Below are positions 23,959 through 33,212 of a DNA stretch of 64,000 nt, in pieces. How positions within the stretch are numbered: position 1 is the first letter of the stretch; every line of letters starts with the position of its first letter. The position numbers and the translations under genes are program-made. Below the pieces are notes generated by a model. That model did not search any database, had not been told where the DNA came from, and saw only the letters and a list, made by a program, of their open reading frames with translations. Origin of the DNA: Pteria penguin (lineage: Eukaryota > Mollusca > Bivalvia > Pterioida > Pteriidae); assembly GCA_035048485.1 (NCBI GenBank), contig CM068586.1, forward strand, positions 48,518,715 to 48,582,714. Reading direction: 5' to 3'.

Positions 23959-26900
23959 CAGTAAATTCAAAAATTAGAACATGACCTATGCATCTACACT
24001 ATTTTGACGTAAAATTATTTATTACTGTCCATAATGAATGTTTGGACTGAGGTGACAGTGGTAACCCCCCTCCCCCTAGGGGGGGGGGGGATGGAGTGGT
24101 TGATTATTGTATTACTTCACAATTATTTCCAGTATATAGTGAGGACGTCTTCCTGATACATTGCACACAAATTTATACATATGCTACGTACGGACCCACC
24201 TGAAGCCGTGAGGGATCTTTTACGTGCCACACCTACCGAGATATGGGACCTCGGTTTTTACTGTCCCATCCGGCAGACGGGACACCGGTGTGCCCATGGC
24301 GGGAGTCGAACCCGGGACCTTTTAGTCAGGAACCGGACGTCTTTTCCACTGAGCCAAATCGACACGTGACTTAACGTGTAGATATCAGATGATACATCGG
24401 GATAGTAACCTGACAGATTGTTCTTATCTCACTGTGTAACCTAGAGACCAATCATTCTGACATGGTTAACTAAACCGAGGCACTGCGTCACTAGATGTTG
24501 AAACATATACAATGAATCTAAATGCTTTTGATTGGTCCATTGGCAAAGGCTAGGAAACAACAAATGGATTCTTAGGAAGAGAGCAGAAGGACTTGTATGA
24601 ACCTTTCTTGTATTGACTTGGTGACTTTATTTCAACGTTGGATTAATTTACCGACAGTAGTAGAATGTCTTTATACTTGATAGAATAGTTCCGTCAGTGA
24701 GATTCATGTATTCAACGTCACTTTCAGTATGGGAGAAATTTTCTTGTCCGACATATTATGTTTACACGCTTCTTTATAATAATTTATACTTAGTAGAAAT
24801 GTTAATAATTGGAAGGGATTCTCTCGAGCATGTCAACCCTTAACCCAAGGTCAGATATCCAAAAGGAGTCCCTGAGAATACACAGACCCGATCGATTGGA
24901 ATTTATTATTAAAGGGCATACAAGAGATATTGCCCTTTGTAGGACAGTGGATGATGTGTTCTGCACGTGTGATTCCAGCTAGGTTCGAATCTCGCTGGGG
25001 GCACACCGGTGCCATGTCTTTTGGATGAGACATTGAAAACTGAATCCCATATCACGTTAGGGGTAGCAAACACACGCACAAAAATTCCCTCACTATTTCA
25101 GGTGAGTCCGATGCAGTGCATCAGGAATATGCCGTCACCTTATAAAATATACGTGAAATAATCTTGGAGTGACGTAAAACAATAATCAATCAATCGATCT
25201 TGCTTCCCTGACATTAACCGATGAGCGTACAGTGTAACGTAGGTGATGTTCTTTCTTATATAATGGAAGGACTTCCTTTATATCATAAAGAAGAAAAGCG
25301 AAGATGAGATAGACTATCCAACGCCAGAGTTGTAATTATTCATCATTGTTTTGCAACGCCCATCCCCCTTTTTTTAACTTAAATAGTTTCTTTGCAATTT
25401 GTCATTACAGAATATCTCATTTATCTTCTTCATCAAACTTTTACTATTTAACCAAAGACTTTATATAGATAAAGTGACTGCCTTCATACGAGTGTAGGCG
25501 GTATGGGTTTAAACATTTATTGTTGAATTTGATTATTCTAACACGCCGAACGTGATAAAGGGAAGTTTTTATTGGGGAATAAAGCAGGTGTAGAACCAGT
25601 GTAGCTAGGTTGTTTTTGTGCTTATTATATTCATGTATGTATAGCTTCATGGTGACTTCTGCCACATAACTGAGCCAGTAACTCCTCTCTTTTCTTTCTT
25701 AGACCCAGAAACCGTCGGTTCGAACATTGCAATTTCCTCTCCTTGGTTGAGTCAGTTAAACAGATATCCTATGTCACGTTATATTTAAGAGACCACCGTG
25801 GGTCCATTTGCTTTGGAATTAATTACACGTATCTTGATTTTAATTAAGACAACATACATGTATAGAACAAAAATTCGTAGATACTGGACTGATTTATTTA
25901 GATTCTAAGGTGAGATACGTGACCCCGAGACCTATTGTTTCACGAGTAAGCTACCTCTATATATCTTTGTCAACTGGTTTCCATGTCGATACATGGACAC
26001 ATTATATGTGTGGTAGATTAAGAGGGAGGGGGTGGGTTAGGCAGACCCCCTTTTTCACCACAAATTTACAAGGCATATATAGATGATAAGTTTGAAAACG
26101 CTCAATACCTGCACTAATACATATTATTGAATTTTGATAAGATTGAAATCGGAAACAAGAGTAAAACTCCAAATATGGCATATGACTTAAGTAATTTGAC
26201 CAATACTTGACTTTCACAACTCCCCTTTTTAGCTCACCTGAGCCAAAGGCTCAAGTGAGCTATAGTCATAGTGCGGCGTCCGTCCGTCGGTAACTTTTTC
26301 ATATTTTTGACTTCTAATCTGGAACTGCATTGCAGATTTGAATCAAACTTTGTATAAATGATGTACTCAAGGTTCCCTACTAAAATTGTGTTCGGGATCC
26401 AGATTCCCTCAGGGGTGGATCCAAGGCGGGGTCAAAAGTGCCCAAAAGGGTACCCCTCTTCAAAAATCTTCTTCTCCAGAACCAGTGCATAAATGGGGAA
26501 AGTAATTGCATTTCAACAATCTATAAAGATGGATTATCAAAAATTGTGTTCGGGGTTAAGGTCCGTCAAATAAAAGTTTACGCTTTTTTGACGCATTTCT
26601 GGACTTAGTAATTTCAATGCAGAAAAGTGTCATGTTTTTCAGTTAATTGATATTGATGATTTCTTAATGATTATTTTGATCATAATTATGGTAAGGAATA
26701 TTATTGTGAAAGAATTTTGTCAATATCTCAATTTTTGGATTTTTTATGAATTATTTTAGACTTCAAAAAAAAGGGGGGGGGGGTTTGGCCATTTTTCACA
26801 TTTTCAACTTTTTTTGCAAAACTGTCCGAAGGACTTTAATAAATCTCTTAAATAAATCCTCTTTACAGGTGGTGCCACCATAGTCAAAAGTAGGTCACAA

Positions 26901-28197
26901 AAGAGTACCCTCCTTTGACAGTATTCTTCTTCATACTGGCTGTATACAGAGACAAACAGAATGCATAGAAATGATATAGAGGGATAAGTGAAGATGTCTT
27001 GTCATTTTGGTTCCCTTCCAAAATCAAATTTTTTTTTTTTCGACATTTGTTTGGACTTGGTGATTTCAATGCAGAAAGGTGTCATATTTCCTAGTTAATT
27101 GATAGTGATGATTTCTTATGGATTATTATGACCATGATTATGATAAGGAATGTTACTTTGAAAGAATTGTGACAATATCTCAATTTTTGGATTTTCTATG
27201 AATTTTTTAAGACTTCCAAATGAGGGTGTATAGGGACAATTCTTCACATTTGTGACTTCTGCTGTTATACCACATGAAAGATTTTAATGAAACATGGTAT
27301 ACATGAAGTACTATAGGTCCTCTATCAATTTTGTACATTTCATCCAAATTGGTCAACAGATAATGCCACCTTGTCTAAAAACTAGGTCTCACAATGGTAC
27401 ATATTTCATTTCTTTACACATCTAAATAAGTTTTTAGATGTTTCTCAACACTCAACATATGAAATTAGGCCATTTTAAGTTGGATCTGGAAAATATTTGA
27501 AACCATTGTTGTTCATGACCCAGACTTGAAATCAGTCAACAAAAGGCCCCGCCTAAAGAAAATGAGAAACTTGTTACCCTGAATTACATCTTGCAGAGAC
27601 AAAGCAAATGCTTAATATCAAAATCACCTGAATGGATGTGCAAAAAAGTATTGTTTTTTATTCTGGTCTGGTCTTGAATTCTTCCTTCCTGCATGACTAA
27701 TCATCTAGGTACTCAGGTGAGCGATATAGGCCCACTTGGGCCTCTTGTTTTTCGAAAATTCTGGATCCGCCACTGCATGTGGAGGTAAAAATGAACTTAT
27801 GTTTACACTCGGGTCTGCTTTACCATGGCTTATGTTTGTATGTTATCCAAGCTTTCCCACATTAATCGTAACAGATGTACATTGAAAGTGCGATAATTTT
27901 TTTTACACGTGGATTCCAATGGAGAGGGAATTCATCTAGAGAAAAAAAGTGGGGAGGAGGGGGAGTTAAACAGGAGTAAAAGAAAAACCCATGCCAAGCC
28001 ATTAGCTGTAAAAATTATTATCAAAAAAGGAATTGTAACTGTCCGTCTGTCTGTGCATTGTCGACAACACTTTATGGTTTGTAAATTATAGTTGTTATTT
28101 TTAACCATGACTGTGTTATATTTCGGTATACATGACTGGATTCTGTCTCTAAAAGTCATCTTCCGTTTCTATTTTTTTTTCTTTTCCTTTTTCTTTT

Positions 28198-28233
<36 letters not shown>

Positions 28234-31200
28234 TCGTCAGTGAAAAAATAGGTCACCTTGAAATGTTAATAATCCTTTGTCATAGCCTAACTGATAACTT
28301 TAAATGAAGCACTCATGCATATCTCGCATGCGTTATATTTTTCCTTAACTAGTTTTCAGCGGTGAAAACACAATATACAAGTAAGTATTATACATCACCA
28401 TAGGCGGATCTAGTTGTTTTTGAAAAGGGGCTGCAGCTTCCAATGAATAATGTTTTGCACTCTTCGGTCCGGAAAGGGGGGGGGGAGGCGCGTTGCAGCC
28501 TAAAATGGTTGAAACTGACCTTGAGTGTTTTGGGGGCAAAATTTTCCGACCAAAGACCGCCCGGGGGGTGGTGGTGTTACAACCCCTTCTTAATCCGCCA
28601 ATGCATCACCATGTGCACTTACTTCACGAAAAAAGAGGGGTGTTCAACTGTATAATGCTAAGGTTTTGTGTTGGATTCCTCACACAAAGCACACGGCCTT
28701 GACATTGTGAATATTGAGGAATGACCTTCAGCGGACATCGATGATAACATTGTTTCTGTCTCTGGTAGTATCAGTAGTATGAACATAAAGTATCATTGGA
28801 ATACATTCACAGGAATTCGGTGACTGAAATTTACATCAATGAAATGTAAATTTTATTACCTTACTTCATGCCAAGTTTGAATAAAATCCATTAAACACAC
28901 TCAGTGTAAGAATTTGCAATGCCAAACTTTCCATACAGATTCAGTCCGACATTAGTAACTCTTTCAATAATTAACGGAGTTGTCCATGCCGCCATACTAC
29001 AATAGTGGGATTAGGGGGGGGGGATAATTTTTAAAAGCATATATAGATTGTAAGGTTGAAAACACTCAAATAATATGAGTAAAACACTAGATCTGGCACC
29101 CAAAATGGCCGAGTGTTATGGTTAATACTTGACTTTCACATGTGGGCCCTCCTTTTCGGAAATTCTGGATCCGCCACTGTACTATGACTCATCTATAACA
29201 AATTTGATAGATGACCAGCGCTAATTATTAGCATTGAAAAGATACACGAATGAACGAGAAAAAAATTAGGCAAATGAAATTATAAAACATACTCGTACAC
29301 ACCTTTTTGCTATGCGGAGGGAGTCGCGTGCAAGTTTTTATTAATTCATGTTCATGATAAAAAGGTATATTCATCATTTTGTCAGAAATAATGAATGTTA
29401 TACATGTGCCAAAATGCTAGTGACTCATTCCTAAAGCACACATACATATAAACGTAGTTTAATAATCATTTTTTTCATTGGTGGCGAAAAAGTTGGGTAA
29501 ATCATACATGGTTATCGTTATAAAATGAACTTCTATTAGAAAGCTATGTATCGTGCAGACATGTGATGAAAATGACTTCTGTAGGATTTTTATAGTTGTA
29601 AGGAAAGGAGAGGGTAAACTGGTTTCTTCCCGTCTGTCTGTCCATTTTTGGAAAGGTTCAGGTCAAAGGATTTCGTTCTTATATAAATGTTTCCAGACTG
29701 TAACACGATGGTTTTTCAACCCAGAGTCATGAGACTAAGCATTTGGAATGCTTACAGGCTGTCCAGCGTCCCTAAAATTCCTAAAAAATCCTAATTTTTT
29801 CAATTTTTGTTAAAATTCCTTAAAAAAATGAAAAATCCAAAGGGATTTCCTAAAAAAGCCCTAATTTTTTATGCCAATTCCTACTTTTTTATATCCTTTC
29901 CAATTCTTCAAAACATTTTTGACTAAATGAATACTTCATGTGTGTTTTAATGTAGTTTTTAGTTCTAATTCAGAGTAGACAGTGAAGGCAGTTGACCAGT
30001 GGATAGAAGTGCCCAGTTTGTTATTGGTTGTGACTGAGTGACAGAGATGTAATTCTTAAGGTGACAGCCAACAGCATCTGGGACACTGAACCCCTGGGAA
30101 ACATCTTTCATACAAGTAAAGTATTGTATGTTAGTTTCTATTTTGCCAAAAGAGCAAAGGTAAGTCAATTAATACCTTCATATTCCTTATTTTTGTTACA
30201 AAATTCCTAATTTGAGCACTAAATTTTCCCTAAAATTTTGAAATTTTAGCCTTAAAATTAGCCCTAATTTTTTGTTAAGAAGTGCTGGACAGCCTTTGCT
30301 TATGACCAAAGCAGAGTCCCAACTGCATTTGAAACCAAAGGTCAAAGTAGCAGGACTGTGCTTCATCAAAAAATGTTTTCAGTATGTCATGACCTTGAGT
30401 CAAGAACTTACTCCTATGTCCAAGGTTACCATGAAGCTATGACCAAATCTGTTGTACAACTTTGCTGATGCAGCTTTAAATAAATTGGCTTTGTATATTG
30501 CAGATTCAAAGAAGGAGATTGAAAACACAAAGAAAAAGATGAATGAAGTGACAGATAAATTGACAGAAAAGAATAGGCAATATCAAAAGCTACAGGTAAA
30601 AAATATACTGTCATAAAGAATAAGCAATATCAAAAACGACAGGTGAAAGTTACACTGTCATAAAGAAGGAATAGGGTGGGGGGTGAAGTATGAACAAGGG
30701 GTAATAGAGACAAATAGGTAATACCAATGTTACAGGAAATAGTTTCATAAATTCAAAAGGTCATAAAAAAGGAAAAGGAGGGGTGAGGTACAGACAAGAG
30801 GTGTGTGTGTGAGAGGAGGGGGTGATAGAAAGCACTAGGTAGTATCAAATGTTACCGAGAATAGTCACAAACTGAAAAGGGCATAAAGAAGTTTGCTTGA
30901 AAGTTGCTTGAAACTTTAACCACTGGTTAGCTGAACCAGTGGTTAAAGTTTGAAAGACAAATAATTTAATTTAAAAGATTTCTGTATAAAAATCTTAATT
31001 ACTTTACAAAGTGTGCTTCATATGCTACAAATCAGTATACACACTATGACAAGTCTTCTCATCTCAAAGATATAGTCAGATGAAGTTTAACCATTTGTTA
31101 ACTTAACCAGCGGTTAAAGTTTCGAACAACTAACCCCAGCTCCTTATCTATATCCAGGGCATGTATGACACATTACGAAGGAAGATGATCACCCAGTCAA

Positions 31201-32808
31201 CAGTTGGAGGGAAAGGCGACGGTGCATCAACACATATAAATAATACCAGCTTCAATATGACTCTACAGTCCTGTGATGGTAAGTGTTAACCTTATGAAAC
31301 AGACAGCAGTAGAAGTTAAGAGCAGGTTGGAATGTCTAGGTCACATACATGCATTTTGACCAATCAGCTCTCTAATATACATGTATTCTTAAAATAGTTC
31401 CAACTTCATCAAGGTCGTATTAATTCTCCATCGAGCCTTCCTCTCCAAAATCATACATATATATATATATCTGTTTCATAAGGTTAACACTTATTTATAC
31501 GTATATATTGAATTTTTGTTGTGATCTTTTCAAAGTTTTAATGCCCCCAGAATCAAGTTTCATAAGCATCTAGTTTACAGCCCATCTGTCTGTTTTTTTT
31601 TTTTTTTTACTTGTACTATTGTAATGGCACCTACCTCATATCTTGCTTCAGATTTGGATATGTACAATACAATCAGCTGTGGTAGACCAACAAAGAATCT
31701 TTGTTGATTAAAGTCTAGAACTTTAAATGAAGCGAAATTATAACTCACTATCTATAATCTAGTAACCTTGTAGCAAAAATAGCATACATGAAGCATCATC
31801 AATTTCAGATGTTAACCAAACCACACTAAAACTATTTACTCTGTAAACTATGCATTTCAAAAATGTTCTTTTTATCATCTTTAAAAGTGGTGCTCTTGGA
31901 TCTTGTTGTATGACGTATACGTTCAGCAGTCGTTGTATTTGAATAACTCTGCCTAGAGATTCCAAAGTGAATTGTACACAGATTTTTAGTATAGATGATC
32001 TGTTTGCATTGTTTATATTTTCTGTATTAGACGTCTTGAAGAGGTCTTCTGATGGCTCTACAAACTTTCTTCACAGCAGCTCTGTTTCTAAGTCTTCAGC
32101 GCCAAGTAAGTTACAGAGAAGTTACATATATATCACATTATACTTGATATGACCCATTTCATCCTTCAATTTAGATATATATTTTTTATACCAAATGAAT
32201 GAAAACAAATGTTTCTTCTCTATACATTTACAACACATTATGTTCAAACAGACACAAATGCTTAAGATGGAAAATTAGAGAATGATATTCCAAGAAACTT
32301 GTATCACCTGTAAAAGTATTTAAACCAGAGGTGTAGCAGTGAGACCAGTACAGCTAGATCCTTGAGTAACTTAAGTTTTGCAACCTTTTCTGGCAAAAAT
32401 TGTGTTCTGATACATATTTATCAAAATTTTGATGAACTATTCCTAAGACAGGTAACTCTTCCAAATCTTTGACGAACAGGAATCTCCTTTGTTGAGATAA
32501 ACATACCTTACACACACTGTATACCAAGTTTAAATGAGGTCCATTTAGGTGTAAAAGAGTTCCAGTGCCAGAATCTGATTAGAAATCCACAGGTAAAAAT
32601 ATAGCAAATATATATGCCTGCTCTGCTAGAAGGAAAATTAAGAAATTTAATTTAGAAAATACTTCTTTGTAAGAGATAGGTTCTTTACACTCAAACAAAA
32701 AACTTCTTCTTTTCAGAGGGAAACTTTCCTTTAAAGATTACCAGCACCCCAGTGTATGGATTTGACACAAACAATTTTAACCTGGCCTTTGGAACACCTA
32801 AACCTTGA
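11099..32808 (+). CDS. CCNB1IP1: HEI10 / CCNB1IP1, RING-type E3 ligase of meiotic crossover control, ten exons
   Basis: Exons: 11099-11161, 11547-11562, 11926-11985, 12244-12314, 14465-14539, 14789-14903, 30504-30595, 31158-31278, 32031-32105, 32717-32808 (stop TGA). They total 780 nt, or 259 codons; human CCNB1IP1 has 277. All junctions are GT-AG and phases chain without a break. The N-terminal RING (residues 7-47) has Cys7, Cys12, Cys25, His27, Cys30, Cys44 and Cys47, in the context CNYKKC, CSHIFC and CPAC. Next comes LSGKYEIIRIDLHPTEQYKS, then MVLAGQNPE, which matches the MVLAGLRPE block of the human protein. Residues about 96-165 form a coiled coil ending in EKNRQYQKLQ, nearly identical to human. 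The tail is Ser/Asn-rich and ends FGTPKP. HEI10 is a SUMO/ubiquitin E3 that designates crossover sites on meiotic chromosomes. Intron 6 (14904-30503) contains a nested gene on the other strand. The gene converges on ZZZ3. A possible ATTAAA polyadenylation signal is at 33085. Confidence 0.96.
11547..11562 (+). CDS. CCNB1IP1: HEI10 microexon 2 (16 nt), encodes part of the RING
   Basis: TTTTCAATTGCAG precedes GTGACATCATGTTCAC, which is followed by the donor GTATCT. It encodes V-T-S-C-S plus the first base of His27, so it supplies Cys25 and, with exon 3, His27 of the zinc-binding RING. Human HEI10 reads VTACSHIFC at this point, so the model restores exactly the missing block. Skipping it (16 nt) would shift the frame and remove the RING. 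Confidence 0.9.
13197..14131. mobile_element. 935-bp foldback element with degenerate internal subrepeats
   Basis: The termini GAAGCCTAGGTGTGTCATAT and the complement of ATATGTGGCAC...TAGGCTTC-type sequence at 14112-14131 form imperfect inverted repeats. Inside, the left half is built from ATTATCTCGTTATTACGACA-like units and the right half from their complement (GTCGTAATAACGAGATAATA), so the two halves could pair over much of their length. No open frame of note and no clear target duplication. Confidence 0.75.
14967..15170. mobile_element. Inverted-repeat element (MITE-like) just after HEI10 exon 6
   Basis: TTGGGTCTTTT, then ATACAGAGTTATGTCCCATA and ATGAGCA at the left, mirror TGCTCATATGGGAAATAACT and AAAAGACCCAA at the right. 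The arms are about 60-80 bases with scattered mismatches and a short centre. No target duplication is clear. Confidence 0.7.
15236..15430 (+). mobile_element. tRNA-derived SINE (family S2), forward copy
   Basis: GGTTTGGTGTAGTACTGGCT (A-box region) and CGGGTTCAATTCC (B box) sit at tRNA spacing. They are followed by the non-tRNA body and a tail reading TGATGTAAAACACCAATCAA, as in other molluscan SINEs. It is diverged. Confidence 0.65.
15431..16303. other. No feature seen; HEI10 intron 6
   Basis: AT-rich intron sequence. It includes the downstream (minus-strand) side of the nested CENP-B-like gene, but I found no convincing second coding exon for that gene here. Confidence 0.4.
16304..16410 (-). 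repeat. 54-bp tandem duplication over the splice donor of the nested gene
   Basis: The donor block (plus-strand CTCACTTACCTTCAGTAAGG followed by GGATCTG) occurs at 16301-16327 and again at 16355-16381, offset by 54 bases, with the intervening sequence also similar. Two equivalent donors (at 16363 and 16309) are therefore available to the nested gene. Confidence 0.85.
16364..17030 (-). CDS. Nested gene with CENP-B/pogo-type DNA-binding domains, inside HEI10 intron 6
   Basis: One open exon of 222 codons plus one base from ATG at 17030, then a consensus donor (ACTGAAG/GTAAGTGAG). If unspliced it stops at 16356 after 224 codons. Upstream, TTTTTCTCTGTTACAG/CCT ends at 17054, a good acceptor implying a 5' UTR intron. 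Residues 1-75 are Ser-rich and unlike a transposase. Residues about 76-130 contain PYSVKCQITKLAEENP and GEIAQIFGIDRTTVSKILKR, a pipsqueak/CENP-B N-terminal helix-turn-helix. Residues about 140-212 (KHEEEVYIWYKKLN, AAKTLAGTYG, FNKQWLISFLEKYNI) match the second, Tc5-type CENP-B helix-turn-helix. The order is that of CENP-B, Jerky and Tigger transposases, but no DDE catalytic domain follows in frame. An intact frame, its own splice sites and a novel N-terminus suggest a domesticated host gene. Alternatively it is the 5' exon of a longer gene, or a recent pogo element truncated in the intron. Confidence 0.75.
17054..18100. other. HEI10 intron 6; upstream region of the nested gene; old repeat sequence
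   Basis: Must contain the 5' UTR exon and promoter of the nested gene if the acceptor at 17054 is used, but neither is recognisable. From about 17560 the sequence has ATGACCTTGAGATTGAAGG-type motifs typical of decayed molluscan repeats. Confidence 0.35.
18102..18508 (+). mobile_element. AGCTCACC-family element, 5' part only
   Basis: TTTTAGCTGACCTTAGCAAA and AGGCTCAAGTGAGCTAATGA match the element head at 26229, followed by CGTCCATTGTCC-like and TTTCGACTTC motifs. The 3' end is missing; the copy stops where another head starts at 18509. Confidence 0.7.
18722..19525 (+). mobile_element. ATATGCCC-family element
   Basis: The start TTCATATGCCCCTCATAGAG and the end GGGCGTATCATGCCCCGCTA followed by TTGCTCTTGTT match those of the copies at 9938 and 35388. 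Two internal blocks with TTGGGTATGATTGCTTTGGT-like sequence and GAACTTAGAAATTTTCAAGG are repeated within it, as in 35388-36006. Confidence 0.75.
19665..19960 (+). mobile_element. GATC-hairpin dispersed element, nearly full copy
   Basis: It begins TTATGCCCCAGATGGATAGA with TCGGGGAGCATA forming a short hairpin, continues with CTGTCAGTTGTCAGCTTTAA and ACCTTGGCTATAACC, and ends CCGGGGGCATTAGTG and TTTCACAAACACAGCTTGTT. The copies at 1-78 and 52475-52680 share these blocks in reverse. Confidence 0.7.
20655..20785 (-). mobile_element. Two tandem partial heads of a tRNA-derived SINE (family S2)
   Basis: CCCGGGTTCCCCATACCACA and AGCTTAGCGCTTTACCGCT occur twice with a period of about 56 bases. On the minus strand this is the tRNA-like part (AGCGCTAAGCTTG before a B-box region) also seen at 62180-62260. 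Confidence 0.6.
20786..23885. other. HEI10 intron 6, no gene seen
   Basis: Contains a 21-base C run at 21576-21596 and, at about 23110-23530, several degenerate copies of a GGCCGATTCCGTATAATGTC-like unit. No open frame with splice signals or recognisable family was found. Confidence 0.5.
23886..23985. repeat. Perfect 26-bp inverted repeat around a 32-base C run
   Basis: Positions 23886-23911 (GTCATGTTCTAATTTTTGAA and six more bases) are the exact complement of 23960-23985. The loop contains TGGGGGTTGTAAAT and an uninterrupted run of 32 C (23926-23957). It resembles a MITE whose centre has become a homopolymer. Confidence 0.9.
24095..24367 (-). mobile_element. tRNA-derived SINE (family S1)
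   Basis: TGGTTGATTATTGTATTAC (tail side), GTGAGGGATCTTTTACGTGC, a reversed B box in GGGAGTCGAACCCGGGACC and CCACTGAGCC toward the head. The open frame through it has no coding meaning. Confidence 0.8.
24368..24933. other. HEI10 intron 6, no feature seen
   Basis: AT-rich unique-looking sequence between two S1 SINEs; no coding or structural signal noted. Confidence 0.4.
24934..25197 (+). mobile_element. tRNA-derived SINE (family S1), forward copy
   Basis: The B-box region AGGTTCGAATCTCGCTGGGG is followed by GCACACCGGTGCCATG and the S1 body in forward orientation. The tail is TGGAGTGACGTAAAACAATA and then ATCAATCAATC. The head is diverged. Confidence 0.75.
25198..26019. other. HEI10 intron 6; contains a fragment of a dispersed module
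   Basis: At 25643-25705 the sequence TGGTGACTTCTGCCACATAA and CTGAGCCAGTAACTCCTC is the reverse complement of a module found at 56768-56815 and 63650-63700. Nothing else was recognised. Confidence 0.5.
26020..27780. mobile_element. GGATCC-type repeat split by the insertion of the 26229-27752 element
   Basis: The left part (26020-26228) ends with ACTTGACTTTCACAACTCCC. The right part (27753-27780) reads CGAAAATTCTGGATCCGCCA. In the uninterrupted copy at 28985-29180 the equivalent motifs are joined (CTTGACTTTCACATGTGGGC, then TCCTTTTCGGAAATTCTGGA), which shows the insertion point. Confidence 0.75.
26229..27752 (+). mobile_element. AGCTCACC-family element, full length about 1.5 kb
   Basis: It starts TTTTAGCTCACCTGAGCCAA with a nearby inverted AGGCTCAAGTGAGCTATAGT and ends CAGGTGAGCGATATAGGCCC with ACTTGGGCCTCTTGTT. 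The interior has two diverged copies of a block with ATCTCAATTTTTGGATTTT and TTCAATGCAGAAA. No reading frame of note; both ends carry short internal inverted repeats, typical of a non-autonomous element. Confidence 0.8.
27781..29190. other. HEI10 intron 6; GGATCC-type repeats and a T run
   Basis: A 30-odd base T run lies at about 28199-28231. Copies of the GGCGGATC.../...GATCCGCCA repeat with central G runs lie at about 28400-28605 and 28985-29180. Open frames over these repeats are not genes. Confidence 0.55.
29756..30295. mobile_element. Inverted-repeat element, possibly hAT-like
   Basis: The ends AGGCTGTCCAGCG and GTGCTGGACAGCCT are complementary. The flanks ATGCTTAC and TTGCTTAT match at six of eight positions, which fits an 8-bp target duplication. 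Next to the ends both sides are rich in CCTAAAATT-type runs. A 67-codon minus-strand frame (about 29965-30168) with IPDAVGCHLKNYIS-like composition is unrecognised and may be transposon-derived or chance. Confidence 0.6.
30571..30664 (+). repeat. CCNB1IP1: 47-bp tandem duplication over the HEI10 exon 7 splice donor
   Basis: Copy 1 (30571-30617) contains the exon 7 end AGCTACAG/GTAAAAAAT; copy 2 (30618-30664) has AACGACAG/GTGAAAGT. The coding part of copy 2 reads KNKQYQKRQ where the exon reads KNRQYQKLQ. Further diverged copies appear to follow to about 30860. Copy 2 keeps a usable GT donor. Confidence 0.85.
30900..31132. mobile_element. MITE-like element with a perfect subterminal hairpin
   Basis: The ends are related inverted repeats (GAAACTTTAACCACTGGTT versus the complement of AACCAGCGGTTAAAGTTTCG). 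At 30911-30951 an 18-base arm AAACTTTAACCACTGGTT is followed by AGCTG and its exact complement. The element ends 25 bases before HEI10 exon 8. Confidence 0.7.
31280..31493. mobile_element. 214-bp element with perfect 24-bp inverted ends, overlapping the HEI10 intron 8 donor
   Basis: Positions 31280-31303 (TAAGTGTTAACCTTATGAAA then CAGA) are the exact complement of 31470-31493. The first base of the left arm is the T of the exon 8 donor GTAAGT (31279-31284), so five of the six donor bases lie in the element end. The centre is AT-rich and non-coding. Confidence 0.85.
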
Positions 32809-33212
32809 AGGATGTTTGGAAACATTCATATATGGAAAAGGCAGACTTCCTAAATCAAGCTGTGTAATTTCTGGACTTAGATGATAATACACTTTCTTTG
32901 AACTTTGAGTTGGCAGTCTTTCTTAAACTGACCATTGGAATGCTTTTACCTTCAGGAAAGCATGCCTTTTGGTGATTGGAATGTCTTGATCTTGATGATA
33001 GCATGATTTCTCAGACTATCTTTTGAGATGGCTCAACCTTGAGGAAGGCATGCATTTGTTTGAAATTATGAAAAACAGTATTATATTAAAATATGTATTA
33101 TGTTTTATTGATAAATGTTAAGTTAACACTTTGTATGTATGCTTTAATGTTGACACTTAGTGGTTACTGAGTGGCTGTTTGAGCTTTCAGGCTCCATCAA
33201 CCTTGACCTCGG
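32809..33212 (+). other. CCNB1IP1: HEI10 3' untranslated region (presumed)
   Basis: Directly follows the TGA at 32806-32808. It contains three weak repeats of a GGCAGACTT/GGCAGTCTT and TTGAGGAAGGCATGC-like block, and an ATTAAA at 33085-33090 that could direct polyadenylation. The end of the transcript cannot be fixed from sequence. Confidence 0.4.
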
